Position numbers and translations under genes: made by a program. Below, piece after piece: positions 52,543 to 61,851 of a stretch of 64,000 nt of DNA (positions within the stretch are counted from its first letter, which is position 1; every line of letters begins with the position of its first letter). Source of the stretch: Bifidobacterium ramosum (GTDB lineage Bacteria > Actinomycetota > Actinomycetes > Actinomycetales > Bifidobacteriaceae); NCBI RefSeq assembly GCF_009299505.1, contig NZ_WBSM01000010.1:1-64000 (forward strand), written 5' to 3'. The notes under the pieces are model-generated. The model saw only the letters and a program-made list of their open reading frames with translations, did not search any database and was not told the DNA's origin.

Positions 52543-55332
52543 ATGACAATTGAGGAAACCCCCTACGCGGGCGGCGGCCAGCCGGTCGACATCGCCTTGC
52601 GCGCGGCCGACGTGGTCGCCGCCGCGAACAACCGCAACGGCCTGACCTACAAGGGCTTCGGCGTGCTCTCGGGCAACGCCACGTCGGCGCTGCTCATGGA
52701 CTACAAGACCGAACATCCTGACGTCTACTGGCGGCTTGTGCGTACGCTGTTCGGCGGCCCGCGCCCGATGATGAACATCGTCAAGATCGAGATGGGCAAC
52801 GACCGCAACAACTCGACCGGCCCGAACGTCGCCACCATGCGCGACCGCGACGAATACCCGCAGGTGCGCCGCGAGCCCGGCTTCCAGCTCGCCGCCGACG
52901 CCCGCCGCTACCAGCCCGGCGTGCACGTGAGCATCCTGCGCTGGCACGCCCCGACCTGGGTGCACGACAACGACGACGTGTACCGCTGGTACAAGGACAC
53001 GATCCTCGCCGCCTACCGCGAGTACGGCGTGATGGTCGACTCCGTGAACCCGGACGTGAACGAGCGCACGGCCGATCTGGATTGGGTGGCCGAGTTTGCC
53101 GAACGCGTGCACTCGGACACGGACGGCTTCCTCGGCAACGGAGCTCCCGACGATCCGAATGCGGGATTCCGTTCGGACACCGAACGCGATCTGTTCCGCG
53201 CGATCAAGGTCATCACGTCCGATGAGGAGGTGACTGGCACGTTCGGCGGCGACGTGATTGCGAACCCGCGCTACCTCAAGGCGATGGACGTGGCGTCGTA
53301 CCACTATTCCGTCGAGGACGATGCCGAGGGCAACTTCACGCGTCTCGCCGACGAATTCGATAAAGAGGTGTGGAATTCCGAGGCGCAGGCCGTGTTCTCG
53401 AACTCCGCAGACCGCCCGAACAACACGATGGACAACGGGCTGGGGGAGCGCACCGGCACCGGTATCGGCGGTATCGGCGGTCCGCTCGAGATGGCGAACA
53501 CGCTGATCAAGGGGTTCGTGGAGTCGCGTCGTACGGCCGCGTTCTACCAGCCGGCGATCGGTTCGTGCTATGAGCACATGGAGTATGCGTCGAAGGAGCT
53601 GATCTCCGCGCGCGACCCGTGGAGCGGCTGGATGTACTACGACGCCGGCTGCGCCGCGCTCGAGCATTTCGCCCGTTTCGCGAACCTCGGATACGATCCG
53701 TCCTCGACGTGGCGCGCCATCCCGCAGGCCAGCGACAGCAAGGTCGGCGGCAACAACCCGGTGTCCGGCGCCCGCCACGGCGAACCGAGCTACCTCACCC
53801 TCGCCGCGCCCGACGGCGCCGATGCGAGCGTGGTCATCGTCAACGACAGCTCGCTGACCAAGACCTACCGCCTTGCCATTGACCCCGCTTTGCCCGCGGC
53901 CGGCAAGCCGCTCACCATCTGGCAGACCCGCGCCGCCGACACCGGCCAGCCGTATGACGCGAACTGGCGCAGGCCTGTCGCGATCGTGCGTGCGTCAGCC
54001 GCTGGAACCGCAGATGATAACGATGGTGTCGATGACGCCGCATACGAGATCACCGTCGAACCGTGGAGCATGATCACCGCGACCACGCTCGACTCGGCGG
54101 ACGCCGACTCCGAGCACGTCGGCACGTTCGTGCCCAAGCCTGAGTACGCCTACGACCTGCCGCACACGACCGAGCACAGCCGCGCCGTGCTCGACGTCGA
54201 CCCGGCGAACGGCGTGCTGTACGCCGACGATTTCACGTATGCGGACGCGAAGCCGGTGGACGTCTACAAGCACGACCAGTTGGCGTCCGAGGACTACCTG
54301 GCCTCGCGCGGCGGCGACCACGGCGCGACCCCGCGCTACACCACCGACACGAACGGCGCGTTCGAGATCGTCCCGGACCCCGAACGCGGCCATGTCCTGC
54401 GTCAGCAGATCGACTGGACGCATGCCGGCAACGCCTGGATCGAAGGCGACCCGCGCACCGCGATCGGCGACATGCGCTGGACGAACTACCGTGTGACGGT
54501 CGACGTGCGGTTCGAGGAGTACCCCGGCCGTGCGCCGTATGTGCTGCTCGGCGCGCGCGAGATGGGCGGCGACAAGTTCACCACCGACATCTGCGGTGTG
54601 GACTTCAAGATCCGCGCCGACGGCGTGTGGCTGCTGCGCAACTTCGGCAACGAGGTGCGCCGCGGCCATCTCGAGGACCTGAAGAAGCGTGCGGCCGAGG
54701 CCGGCACGCGCCCGTTCGCGCCGGGCGCCGGTGAGGACCGGTGGAACACGATCGCGCTCGAGGTCGCAGGCACCACCGCCACAGTGTTCGTCAACGGCGC
54801 CCGCGTCACGACGTGGTCCGATCCGGCGCTGCAGTCGGCCGGCCGTGTGAACCTCGGCACGAGCTTCGATCACGTGCGCTTCTCGAACCTGCGCGTCGAG
54901 CGCGTGGATGGCGCGGCCGGAGCCGGGGCCTCGCCGTATTACACGCAGCTCATCGACGACATGCACATGACCTCGTGGGACGACTCCTCGCGCGAAGTGC
55001 TGCGTTATGAAGGTCCATGGACGCACGACAACGGCCAGGGCATGTTCACGTACATGCGCACGATCTCGCGAGCCGACATGCCCGGCGCGTCCGTGTCGCT
55101 CGGTTTCGACGGCACCGGCGTGGATCTGTTCGGTCCGAGCGACGGTCGCGCGCGACTTGACGTGTTCGTGGACGGGCACATGCTGCACGACGCGGCGCCG
55201 ACGTTCGCGACGAACGGTTCGCTGCGTTGCCAGTTCCGCGTGGATGGACTGGAGCCGGGCCGTCATACGGTCACGTTCCGTACGGCGAACGCCGCTGATT
55301 TTGCGCTCGACGCGGTCGGCGTGCTCGCCTGA
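52543..55332 (+). CDS. GH59 beta-galactosidase-like (galactosylceramidase family)
   Basis: This 929-residue GH59 enzyme has a TIM barrel opening YKGFGVLSGNATSALLMDY, matching the family's G[FI]G-x-SGG-ATS-x-LL-x-Y. The likely acid/base is the Glu in VNPDVNERTAD and the likely nucleophile the Glu in EVWNSEAQAVFSN. A beta-sandwich and a C-terminal lectin-like/LamG-type domain (about 570-800: WTNYRVTVDVRFEEYPGRAPYVLLGAR) follow. Mammalian members cut galactosylceramide; bacterial ones are thought to remove beta-galactose. There is no signal peptide. TAAGGA precedes the ATG. The location again suggests arabinogalactan side chains. Confidence 0.87.
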   Translation: MTIEETPYAGGGQPVDIALRAADVVAAANNRNGLTYKGFGVLSGNATSALLMDYKTEHPDVYWRLVRTLFGGPRPMMNIVKIEMGNDRNNSTGPNVATMRDRDEYPQVRREPGFQLAADARRYQPGVHVSILRWHAPTWVHDNDDVYRWYKDTILAAYREYGVMVDSVNPDVNERTADLDWVAEFAERVHSDTDGFLGNGAPDDPNAGFRSDTERDLFRAIKVITSDEEVTGTFGGDVIANPRYLKAMDVASYHYSVEDDAEGNFTRLADEFDKEVWNSEAQAVFSNSADRPNNTMDNGLGERTGTGIGGIGGPLEMANTLIKGFVESRRTAAFYQPAIGSCYEHMEYASKELISARDPWSGWMYYDAGCAALEHFARFANLGYDPSSTWRAIPQASDSKVGGNNPVSGARHGEPSYLTLAAPDGADASVVIVNDSSLTKTYRLAIDPALPAAGKPLTIWQTRAADTGQPYDANWRRPVAIVRASAAGTADDNDGVDDAAYEITVEPWSMITATTLDSADADSEHVGTFVPKPEYAYDLPHTTEHSRAVLDVDPANGVLYADDFTYADAKPVDVYKHDQLASEDYLASRGGDHGATPRYTTDTNGAFEIVPDPERGHVLRQQIDWTHAGNAWIEGDPRTAIGDMRWTNYRVTVDVRFEEYPGRAPYVLLGAREMGGDKFTTDICGVDFKIRADGVWLLRNFGNEVRRGHLEDLKKRAAEAGTRPFAPGAGEDRWNTIALEVAGTTATVFVNGARVTTWSDPALQSAGRVNLGTSFDHVRFSNLRVERVDGAAGAGASPYYTQLIDDMHMTSWDDSSREVLRYEGPWTHDNGQGMFTYMRTISRADMPGASVSLGFDGTGVDLFGPSDGRARLDVFVDGHMLHDAAPTFATNGSLRCQFRVDGLEPGRHTVTFRTANAADFALDAVGVLA

Positions 55333-55414
55333 CGATGCGTTGCCGTGGTCGTGCGTGGTCGTGGACGATGGCGGATCGCGGCGGCGTGACGATTCCGACA
55401 TGACGGACTCGTGC

Positions 55415-55537
55415 GTGGCGGTTTTCGCTCGCTGACGGGACCGTCAGCGAGCGAAAACCGCCACACGACCATGACGTCGCCTCCCCAGTGGCGGAAAATG
55501 CTCGCTGAGCCACGGCTCAGCGAGCATTTTCCGCCAC
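55415..55537. repeat. Family C palindrome pair
   Basis: 55415-55464 (GTGGCGGTTTTCGCTCGCTG type) and 55488-55537 (GTGGCGGAAAATGCTCGCTG type) lie between the convergent GH59 and LacI genes. The centre GAGCCACGGCTC of the second equals that of the 41433 copy. Confidence 0.92.
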
Positions 55538-55669
55538 GCGCGTTCCGGATGGGCTCACGCCCACGTGGTATGGCACGTGCGCACCTGTGACGGGATACGG
55601 CCCGGCCTCGCGGCGAGTAGGCGGTGAGGACCAAGGCGACGCGGGCGTTGCCATGAAGCCCTGCCGGGC

Positions 55670-56710
55670 CTACGCGGACTCGCCGACGATGAGGCGGCTG
55701 CGAGCGGTTTCGATGCGCGGCGCGCGCCGTTTGCCCGGATGCTTGATCTGGTCGATGAGCAGATCGACCGCCTTGGTGGCCATGTCGGCGTAGTCGACCC
55801 CCACGGTCGTCAGCGTCGGGATCGTGAACGGCGCGAATACGCCGTTGCTGAACACGCCGTCGTGACCGAACACGGCCTTGTCGTCCGGCACGCGCACGCC
55901 CTCGTCGTGCAGCCCGCGGATCAGACCGTACGCGATCAGATCGTTCATGCAGTAGAACACGTCGTACCGGTCGATCAGCCGTGCACCGTCATCGCCCGCC
56001 GCGCACAGCGTGTGCGCCGCCTCGATGCCGCCCGCAACGCTCCAGTTGCACTCCACGAAGTCCCCGGCATCGCCTAAGCCGTTGTCGCGCAACGCCTCCA
56101 TGATGTAGCGAATACCGTCGTCGCGCCCGCTGGTGTCGGGGCCGTCCGTGCGCGACGGCCGCCCGCCGACCACGCACGCATGCCGGTATCCGCGCCCGCA
56201 CAGGTAGCCGAATGCGGTGCTCGCGCTGGATGCCGACGGTCCGCGCACGGTGTCGAACAGCGGCTCGGCGGCCGGGTAGTTGAGCAGCACGGTCGGATGG
56301 TTGCCGAGCATGGTGCGCAGGTGCTGGTCGTCGACGTTGTTGACGTTGAGGATGAGGCCGTCGCACAGGGTGGCGTTGATCTGCTTGAGGACGCCGGTTT
56401 CGGTGGTGGACGAGTATCCGGTCTGCTGGATGACGGTGCGCAGACCGTGCCGGTCGGCCGCTTCGCACACCGCGCTCACCAGATTCGTGTAGTACGGGTG
56501 CAGGATGTCGGGCACCATGACGGCGATCGCGCCGGTGCTGCCCTTCTTCAAAAACCTTGCCGACAGGTTGGCGGAGTAGCCGAGTTCGCGCGCCGCGGCG
56601 AGCACTTTCTCCTTGGTGGCCGGTTTGACGATGTCCTCGCCGCGCATCGCCGCGCCCGCCGTGCTCATCGATACGCCCGCCAGGGCCGCCACATCCTTGA
56701 GTGTCGCCAT
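55670..56710 (-). CDS. LacI-family transcriptional regulator 3
   Basis: This 346-residue regulator starts directly with the HTH (MATLKDVAALAGVSMSTAGAAMRGEDIVKPATKEKVLAAARELGYSANLSARFLKKGSTGAIAVMVPD). The third helix reads STAGAAM rather than the common STVSRAL, so base recognition may differ. The ligand domain ends with VFGHDGVFSNGVFAPFTIPTLTTVGVD. Its target is not adjacent in an obvious way: the divergent gene is an ATPase of unknown role, while GH59 is convergent. It may act on the GH59 or the second transporter operon. Confidence 0.92.
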   Translation of the reverse strand: MATLKDVAALAGVSMSTAGAAMRGEDIVKPATKEKVLAAARELGYSANLSARFLKKGSTGAIAVMVPDILHPYYTNLVSAVCEAADRHGLRTVIQQTGYSSTTETGVLKQINATLCDGLILNVNNVDDQHLRTMLGNHPTVLLNYPAAEPLFDTVRGPSASSASTAFGYLCGRGYRHACVVGGRPSRTDGPDTSGRDDGIRYIMEALRDNGLGDAGDFVECNWSVAGGIEAAHTLCAAGDDGARLIDRYDVFYCMNDLIAYGLIRGLHDEGVRVPDDKAVFGHDGVFSNGVFAPFTIPTLTTVGVDYADMATKAVDLLIDQIKHPGKRRAPRIETARSRLIVGESA

Positions 56711-56854
56711 GTTTCACCGCTCGATCATTGGGAACTACGTTATTCCCGACTACTCTACCGCACGCCGCACCGACGAGTCGAATCGTTGCGATTTTTGGTG
56801 GACAGCGTTGCCGTGATGCGGTTGCGGTATGAGCGCCGTATTGTTGTATTGTGA

Positions 56855-56893
56855 TTTATTGTATCGTGATTAAATAAATCCAGATACAATAAA
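56855..56893. promoter_or_regulatory. Inverted repeat before the ATPase gene
   Basis: TTTATTGTATC (56855-56865) and GATACAATAAA (56883-56893) are perfect 11-bp arms in an AT-rich patch; TTGTATTGTGATT just upstream partly repeats the left arm. It is the likely operator/promoter region of the ATPase gene. Confidence 0.65.
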
Positions 56894-56919
56894 CGATGAT
56901 GTTGCGGTATCGTAGAGAC

Positions 56920-58335
56920 ATGACGTTTATCGGGCGAGACGACGATCTTAGGCAGCTTGAGGATTGCTACCGCGCCAAGAAGGCGCAGCTGGTTTTTGTG
57001 TACGGTCGACGGCGGGTCGGCAAAACCGAAACGCTGACACAGTTCTCCAAGGGCAAGGAGACGCTGTTCTTCGCGGCGCAAAACGCCACGAAAGAGGAGC
57101 AACTCGCAGCGTTTTCCCGGCTGATGTTCGAGGCGGGCGCTCCGGGCAAGGATTATCTGCAACAGTATCCGTCCTGGGAAAGCGCATTGACCGAGCTGAC
57201 GAGACTGCCCGAACCGTCCGACGGTGGCCGTCGTCTGATCATCTTCGATGAATTCCCGTATCTGGCGAAGTCGGATCCGTCGTTGCCTTCGATGCTGCAG
57301 AACCTTTGGGACCACACGCTGCGTCGGGCGAATCTGATGATCGTGATCTGTGGCAGTTCGATGAGCTTCATCGAAAAGGAGCTGCTGTCGGAAAAGTCGC
57401 CGTTGTATGGCCGGGCCACCGGCATATTGAAGATGAACCCGTTGCCGTACTGGGACGCGGTGAAGTTCTTCCCTGATTACCGTGCCGAGGACAAGGCATT
57501 GGCGTACGCGATATTGGGCGGTATACCGCGGTATCTCGAGGAATTCGACCCGGACGATTCGTTGGCGTCGAACATCACGAGGCATGTGCTCAGGCGGATA
57601 GCGCCTCTGTACAGCGAGGTGGAGTTTCTGATGCATGAAGAGTTGCGCGAAACGGCGAAATACAATAGCGTGATTCGCGCGATCGCCCTTGGCGGCACCT
57701 CGCTGAACGAGATTGCCACGCACGCGATGATCCCCAATGCGACGGTGGCGGCGTATCTGACGAACCTTGTGGAACTGGGGATCGTGGAACGTGAGTTTCC
57801 GGTCACGGCGAAACCCAAGGAGCGGGTGAAGGGAGCCAGGGGACTCTACCAGCTCAGCGACAACTTCTTCCGATTCTGGTATTCGTTCGTGTTTCCGTAT
57901 CGTTCGGAATTGGAACGAGGCGACGCGCATGGCGTGTATACGCGCCATGTCGCGCCGGTATTGCATGACTTTGCCGGGAAACCGTTCGAAGGCATGTGCC
58001 GGGAATGGCTGTGGCGGGAAAGCGTGGCGGGACAACTGCCGCTCTATGCGAAACAGATCGGACGGTGGTGGGACCGTACGAGTGAGATCGACGTTATGGC
58101 GGTCGACGACAGCGGCAACCGGGTCATCGCCGGTGAATGCAAGTTCCGCACATCGCCGATGGACTTGTCGATGCTTGATGTGCTACGGGATCGTGCCGCT
58201 CGTGTCGGCATCGAACAGCGTTCGTACATGCTGTTTTCCCTTGGTGGATTTACTCGGTCGCTGTCGGACGTTGCGAATGCTGACGGTTCCGGCATTCGAT
58301 TGGTGTCGATTGACGAATTGTTTGACGCCGGCTGA
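56920..58335 (+). CDS. AAA-type ATP-binding protein with DUF234-like C terminus
   Basis: This 471-residue P-loop protein of the archaeal/bacterial ATPase-DUF234 group has Walker A GRRRVGKT (residues 29-36), Walker B RLIIFDEFPYL and sensor-like LMIVICGSSMSFIEKELL. A winged-helix segment (SLNEIATHAMIPNATVAAYLTNLVELGIVERE) precedes a C-terminal nuclease-like domain with WWDRTSEIDVMAVDDSGNRVIAGECKF, which carries the E-x-D...E-x-K pattern of PD-(D/E)XK folds. Function is unknown; relatives sit in genomic islands. Its base composition is visibly less GC-rich than its neighbours, suggesting transfer. The start at 56920 gives MTFIGRDDDL, the usual N terminus; ATGs at 56896/56899 are possible. Confidence 0.85.
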   Translation: MTFIGRDDDLRQLEDCYRAKKAQLVFVYGRRRVGKTETLTQFSKGKETLFFAAQNATKEEQLAAFSRLMFEAGAPGKDYLQQYPSWESALTELTRLPEPSDGGRRLIIFDEFPYLAKSDPSLPSMLQNLWDHTLRRANLMIVICGSSMSFIEKELLSEKSPLYGRATGILKMNPLPYWDAVKFFPDYRAEDKALAYAILGGIPRYLEEFDPDDSLASNITRHVLRRIAPLYSEVEFLMHEELRETAKYNSVIRAIALGGTSLNEIATHAMIPNATVAAYLTNLVELGIVEREFPVTAKPKERVKGARGLYQLSDNFFRFWYSFVFPYRSELERGDAHGVYTRHVAPVLHDFAGKPFEGMCREWLWRESVAGQLPLYAKQIGRWWDRTSEIDVMAVDDSGNRVIAGECKFRTSPMDLSMLDVLRDRAARVGIEQRSYMLFSLGGFTRSLSDVANADGSGIRLVSIDELFDAG

Positions 58336-58391
58336 CGGTGTTGTGTCACGTTTTTCCTACTCTTTCGACGGTATTGCGTCACGTTTTTCCT
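58334..58391. repeat. 25-bp direct repeat over the ATPase stop
   Basis: Two near-identical 25-mers related to GACGGTRTTGYGTCACG followed by TTTTTCCT, at 58334-58358 and 58367-58391. The first overlaps the stop codon. Confidence 0.8.
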
Positions 58392-58454
58392 GATTGATGC
58401 CGTGCCGCGCAATGTCGTGCGACGGCGCGTGTCATGCAATACCGTGCCACACAG

Positions 58455-59600
58455 TCACGCCGCGACGGCGGTGGACTCGCGCTCGAGAAGACGGAATCCG
58501 GCGGTGACGCGCTGGGGGAGGGTGACGGGGTTGTCGCCGAACTTGCGCAGCATCATCGCGACGGCGGTGGCCGCCATGCCCTCGTAGTCCAACGCGATCG
58601 TGGTGAGCGTCGGCACGCTCCAGCCGCCTTGCGGCACGCCGTCGAATCCGGTGACGGCCACGTCCTGCGGCACGCGCAGTCCGGCGTCGGCGAGCCCGCG
58701 GATCACGCCGAGCGCGATGTCGTCGTTCATGCAGCACACGGCGTCGTACCGTTTGCCGGCCTTCGCCAGTGCGGCGAGGCGGTGGGCCAGCTCGATGCCG
58801 CCGTCCGCTCCCCAGTTGCAGTCGATCATCGTGCTGGTGTCGTGTAGGCCGAGTTCGTCGAGCACGCGTACGGCTGCATCGATGCGTTCGTATCGCGCGC
58901 GGCTGCTGTTCTGCTCGTTCTTGACGGCGCGGTTGGCGACGTAGGTGCCGGCCGATGCGCCGCGTGCGGTGCGGCCGGTGGCGGCATGGCCGGCATTGTG
59001 GCCGCCCGCCCGCCCGGTTTTCGTGACGGTGCCGATGTCGCCGACCGGTGCGGCGCCGGCCACGCAGATGTGCGTGCGGCCGCGCCCGGCCAGATGCCGG
59101 ATGGCCTTGGCGATGCCGTTGCCGCTGGGCGCGTTCACCGTGTCGAAGGTGATGTCGGTGCTGTAGTCCTCGAACAGCACGGTCGGATGGCCTTGCGTGA
59201 GTGCGGCGATGTCGCGGTTGCCGAGGCGGGTCGGCAGGATGAACAGCCCTTCGGAGAGCGTGTCCTCGGCCTGGGCGAGCACGCGGCGCTCCATCTGCTC
59301 GTCGAAGTTGGTCTGCTGGATGACGAGCTGGTAGCCGTTGTGCTCGACGCAGGTTTCCATCGCGCTGACGAGCCGGCTGTAGAACGGGATGGACACGGTC
59401 GGGATGGCGAGTGAGAGGATGCCGGTGCGGCCGGATCGCAGGGCGCGTGCGGAGACGTTCGCGGTGTAGTTGAGTTCCTGCGCGGCCTTGAGGACGCGCT
59501 CGGCGGTGTCCGGGCGGACGAAGTCAAGTCCGCGAAGCGCGCCGGATGCGGTGGACGGCGAGACGCCGGCTTTGGCTGCCACTTCCTTGAGGGTGACCAT
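58455..59600 (-). CDS. LacI-family transcriptional regulator 4
   Basis: A 381-residue LacI protein with HTH MVTLKEVAAKAGVSPSTASGALRGLDFVRPDTAERVL and hinge SARALRSGRTGILSLAIPTVSIPFYSRLV. An unusual Gly/Ala/Thr/Arg-rich insert (about residues 185-230, GRAGGHNAGHAATGRTARGASAG-like) interrupts the ligand domain, making it about 40 residues longer than its relatives. It is divergent from the second CUT1 transporter and probably its repressor. Like regulator 3 it has STASGAL in the recognition helix. Confidence 0.92.
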   Translation of the reverse strand: MVTLKEVAAKAGVSPSTASGALRGLDFVRPDTAERVLKAAQELNYTANVSARALRSGRTGILSLAIPTVSIPFYSRLVSAMETCVEHNGYQLVIQQTNFDEQMERRVLAQAEDTLSEGLFILPTRLGNRDIAALTQGHPTVLFEDYSTDITFDTVNAPSGNGIAKAIRHLAGRGRTHICVAGAAPVGDIGTVTKTGRAGGHNAGHAATGRTARGASAGTYVANRAVKNEQNSSRARYERIDAAVRVLDELGLHDTSTMIDCNWGADGGIELAHRLAALAKAGKRYDAVCCMNDDIALGVIRGLADAGLRVPQDVAVTGFDGVPQGGWSVPTLTTIALDYEGMAATAVAMMLRKFGDNPVTLPQRVTAGFRLLERESTAVAA

Positions 59601-59919
59601 GGTTCTCTTCCCAGCCTTCGTGTCGGTGCGGCTCGCGCAGGATGATGCTCGTGCCGCGATGATCGTGCGATATTCATGCGCAACGATGCGGTTTGCGGCG
59701 CTCCTTGCCTGAAATATCCCACGATGGACGGTGTTGCGATCGTATACATGATCGAATCGCTTCGATTATGTGCGATGTCATTCGAGAGTATATCGCAGAA
59801 TCGTAGCGATGCGGAAATAGGGCGTGTTGATGTGCCCTGGCAGCGGCAGTGCTCGAAAACCGTTGCAATTTAGCGGTTTGCCATATTTTTCATTGCAACA
59901 CGCCGAGTGACGCGTGCGG

Positions 59920-59949
59920 TTGACGAATTGCATCGAATCGATTTAGAAT
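59920..59949 (+). promoter_or_regulatory. Promoter of the second CUT1 operon
   Basis: TTGACG (59920-59925), an 18-nt spacer and TAGAAT (59944-59949). Two candidate operator elements lie in the 480-bp divergent region: AATCGATT at 59936 inside the spacer, and AAACCGTTGCAATTTAGCGG near 59858 with mirrored AAACCG/CGGTTT. Confidence 0.55.
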
Positions 59950-60080
59950 CGCAGCGTTGCGAGTTTGAAGATGACTTGCAAGACAGTGTCCAATGCGGAA
60001 GGCCGGATGTGCTGTACAGCTTCCCGCAGGGCACCAATCTTCCGAACGCAGAGGTCGGAAGCATAGGAAAGGAAAAGGAA

Positions 60081-61667
60081 ATGGCACGCAGAAGTGTTGT
60101 AACCAAGGCGCTCGCCGCCATCGCCGCCATCGCGACGTTGGGATCGCTGGCCGCCTGCGGTGGTAGTGACAAGGCCGCCACCACCGAGGACGGCAAGCCG
60201 ATCGTCAGCATCCTGATCGTCAAGAACACCAACACCGACAAGGTCACCAACATGCAGTGGGCGAAGGACCTTGAGAAGGAAGCCGGCGTCAAGATCGAAT
60301 GGAAGGAAGTCACCGACGACCAGTGGGGCCAGCAGAAGAACCCGTCCATGAGCGCCGGCGAGGTCGAGGACATCTCCCTGCGCGCGTTCAGCCCGGACGA
60401 CGCCGCCCAGTTCCCCGACCTGTTCGAGGATCTGAGCCAGGACCTGGACAAGCTGCCGAACGTCAAGAAGTTCTTTGATGAGAAGCCCGACGCCGAAAAG
60501 CTCGTCAAGGACCCGGAGGGTCACATCTACGTGCTGCCGTCTTCCCGCGGCAAGGCGTACTCCGGCTCCGGCCAGAACATGATGATCAACAAGACCTGGC
60601 TCGACAAGCTCGGTCTGCAGGTCCCGAAGACCTGGGACGAATTCGAGAACGTCCTTAAGGCGTTCAAGGAGAAGGATCCGAACGGCAACGGCCAGGCCGA
60701 TGAGATTCCGTTCAACATCCGCGCTCTGGGCACCAGCGGTTTCGGCTGGTACGATCCGTTCCTGCTGCTCAACTCCACCGGTATCGCCACCGGCTTCAAC
60801 AAGGGTGCCACCACTACCGGCTACTATGCCGATAACGGCACCGTCAAGAGCTTCCTGAACACCGACGAATACAAGTCGGTCATCACGTACTACCACAAGC
60901 TGATCTCCGAAGGACTCATCCCCGCCGACTGGTCTACCAAGCAGGCCGATGCCTACTACGCCGACCAGACCAACGACGGCAAGACCGCCAAGACCGGCGT
61001 GATCTTCGGCTGATCGCTCGCCGACTTCGGCGATCTGCGCGACCAGTACGAGGCGATGCCGGTGCCGGCCGCCCCGGGCAAGACCGCCGTGTGGGATGGC
61101 TCCACCAACGAGTACGAGAACATGAAGGCGGCCGTCTCCGCGAACGCGAAGAACAAGGACGCCGCGCTCAAGGTCGTCGATCTGCTCTACTCCGAGAAGT
61201 ACTCCGTGCAGCAGTTCGCCGGCTCCTTCGGTGACACGCTCACCCAGGACGGCGATCACACCTACACCGAGGATTCCAAGAAGATGCAGGACCTCAAGGC
61301 CGACAACAAGATGCCGGCGCTCGCTGACCGTCTCGCCGGCTGGATTCCGGACGACGTGACCATCAACGACGACTATGATGCGGCCGACATCCAGGAGGTC
61401 AACAAGGCGTTCGAAGAGCAGCGCGCCAACTACGATCACGTCAAGGACTACATCCCGGATTACGTCCGTGCCGACGCGACCGACTCCACCACGCTGTCCA
61501 ACAACAACACCCAGATTCTGAACTTCGCGCTCCAGAAGACCGCGCAGTGGATGGTCAAGGGCGGCATCGACAACGAGTGGGACGACTACGTCAAGCAGCT
61601 CGACACCCTCGGTCTGCAGGACAACATCAAGATCTGGCAGAAGTGGTACGACACCTACACCAAGTGA
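60081..61667 (+). pseudogene. Sugar ABC transporter binding lipoprotein interrupted by in-frame TGA
   Basis: A CUT1 solute-binding lipoprotein begins at 60081 after GGAAAGGAAAAGGAA, with signal peptide MARRSVVTKALAAIAAIATLGSLAAC (lipid Cys 26). It reads intact for 310 residues to VIFG, then meets TGA at 61011-61013. The same frame continues without shift (SLADFGDLRDQYEAMPVPAAPGKTAVW) to a normal stop at 61667. An intact gene would encode 528 residues, the usual size for binding proteins paired with LplB/YtcP-type permeases. A TGG-to-TGA change, real or a sequencing error, is the simplest cause. The truncated product would lack the C-terminal part of the binding fold. Two intact permease genes follow. 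Confidence 0.88.
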
Positions 61668-61686
61668 TCTGACGCTTCGTTCCCTG

Positions 61687-61799
61687 CTCCCCTCAGCCAG
61701 CTTCGCTGACAGCTCCCCTCTGCGAGGGGGAGCCACTCTCTCCTCACATGGCTCCCCCTCGCAGAGGGGAGCTGCCATGCGCGGCATGACTGCGGGGAG
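61687..61799. repeat. Family D repeat between binding protein and permease
   Basis: GCTCCCCTCAGCCAGCTTCG...GACAGCTCCCCTC followed by its inverted partner ending GACTGCGGGGAGC. Inserted in the 184-bp intercistronic gap. Confidence 0.85.
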
Positions 61800-61851
61800 C
61801 CTCGGGACACGTCATCATCCTCAATCCAACACAAAGAAAGCATCAACCATC

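Noticed and set aside
60081..61667. UGA read as selenocysteine or tryptophan
   Set aside because: No SECIS-like structure is evident after the TGA, the protein family has no selenocysteine members, and TGA ends many normal genes in the window.
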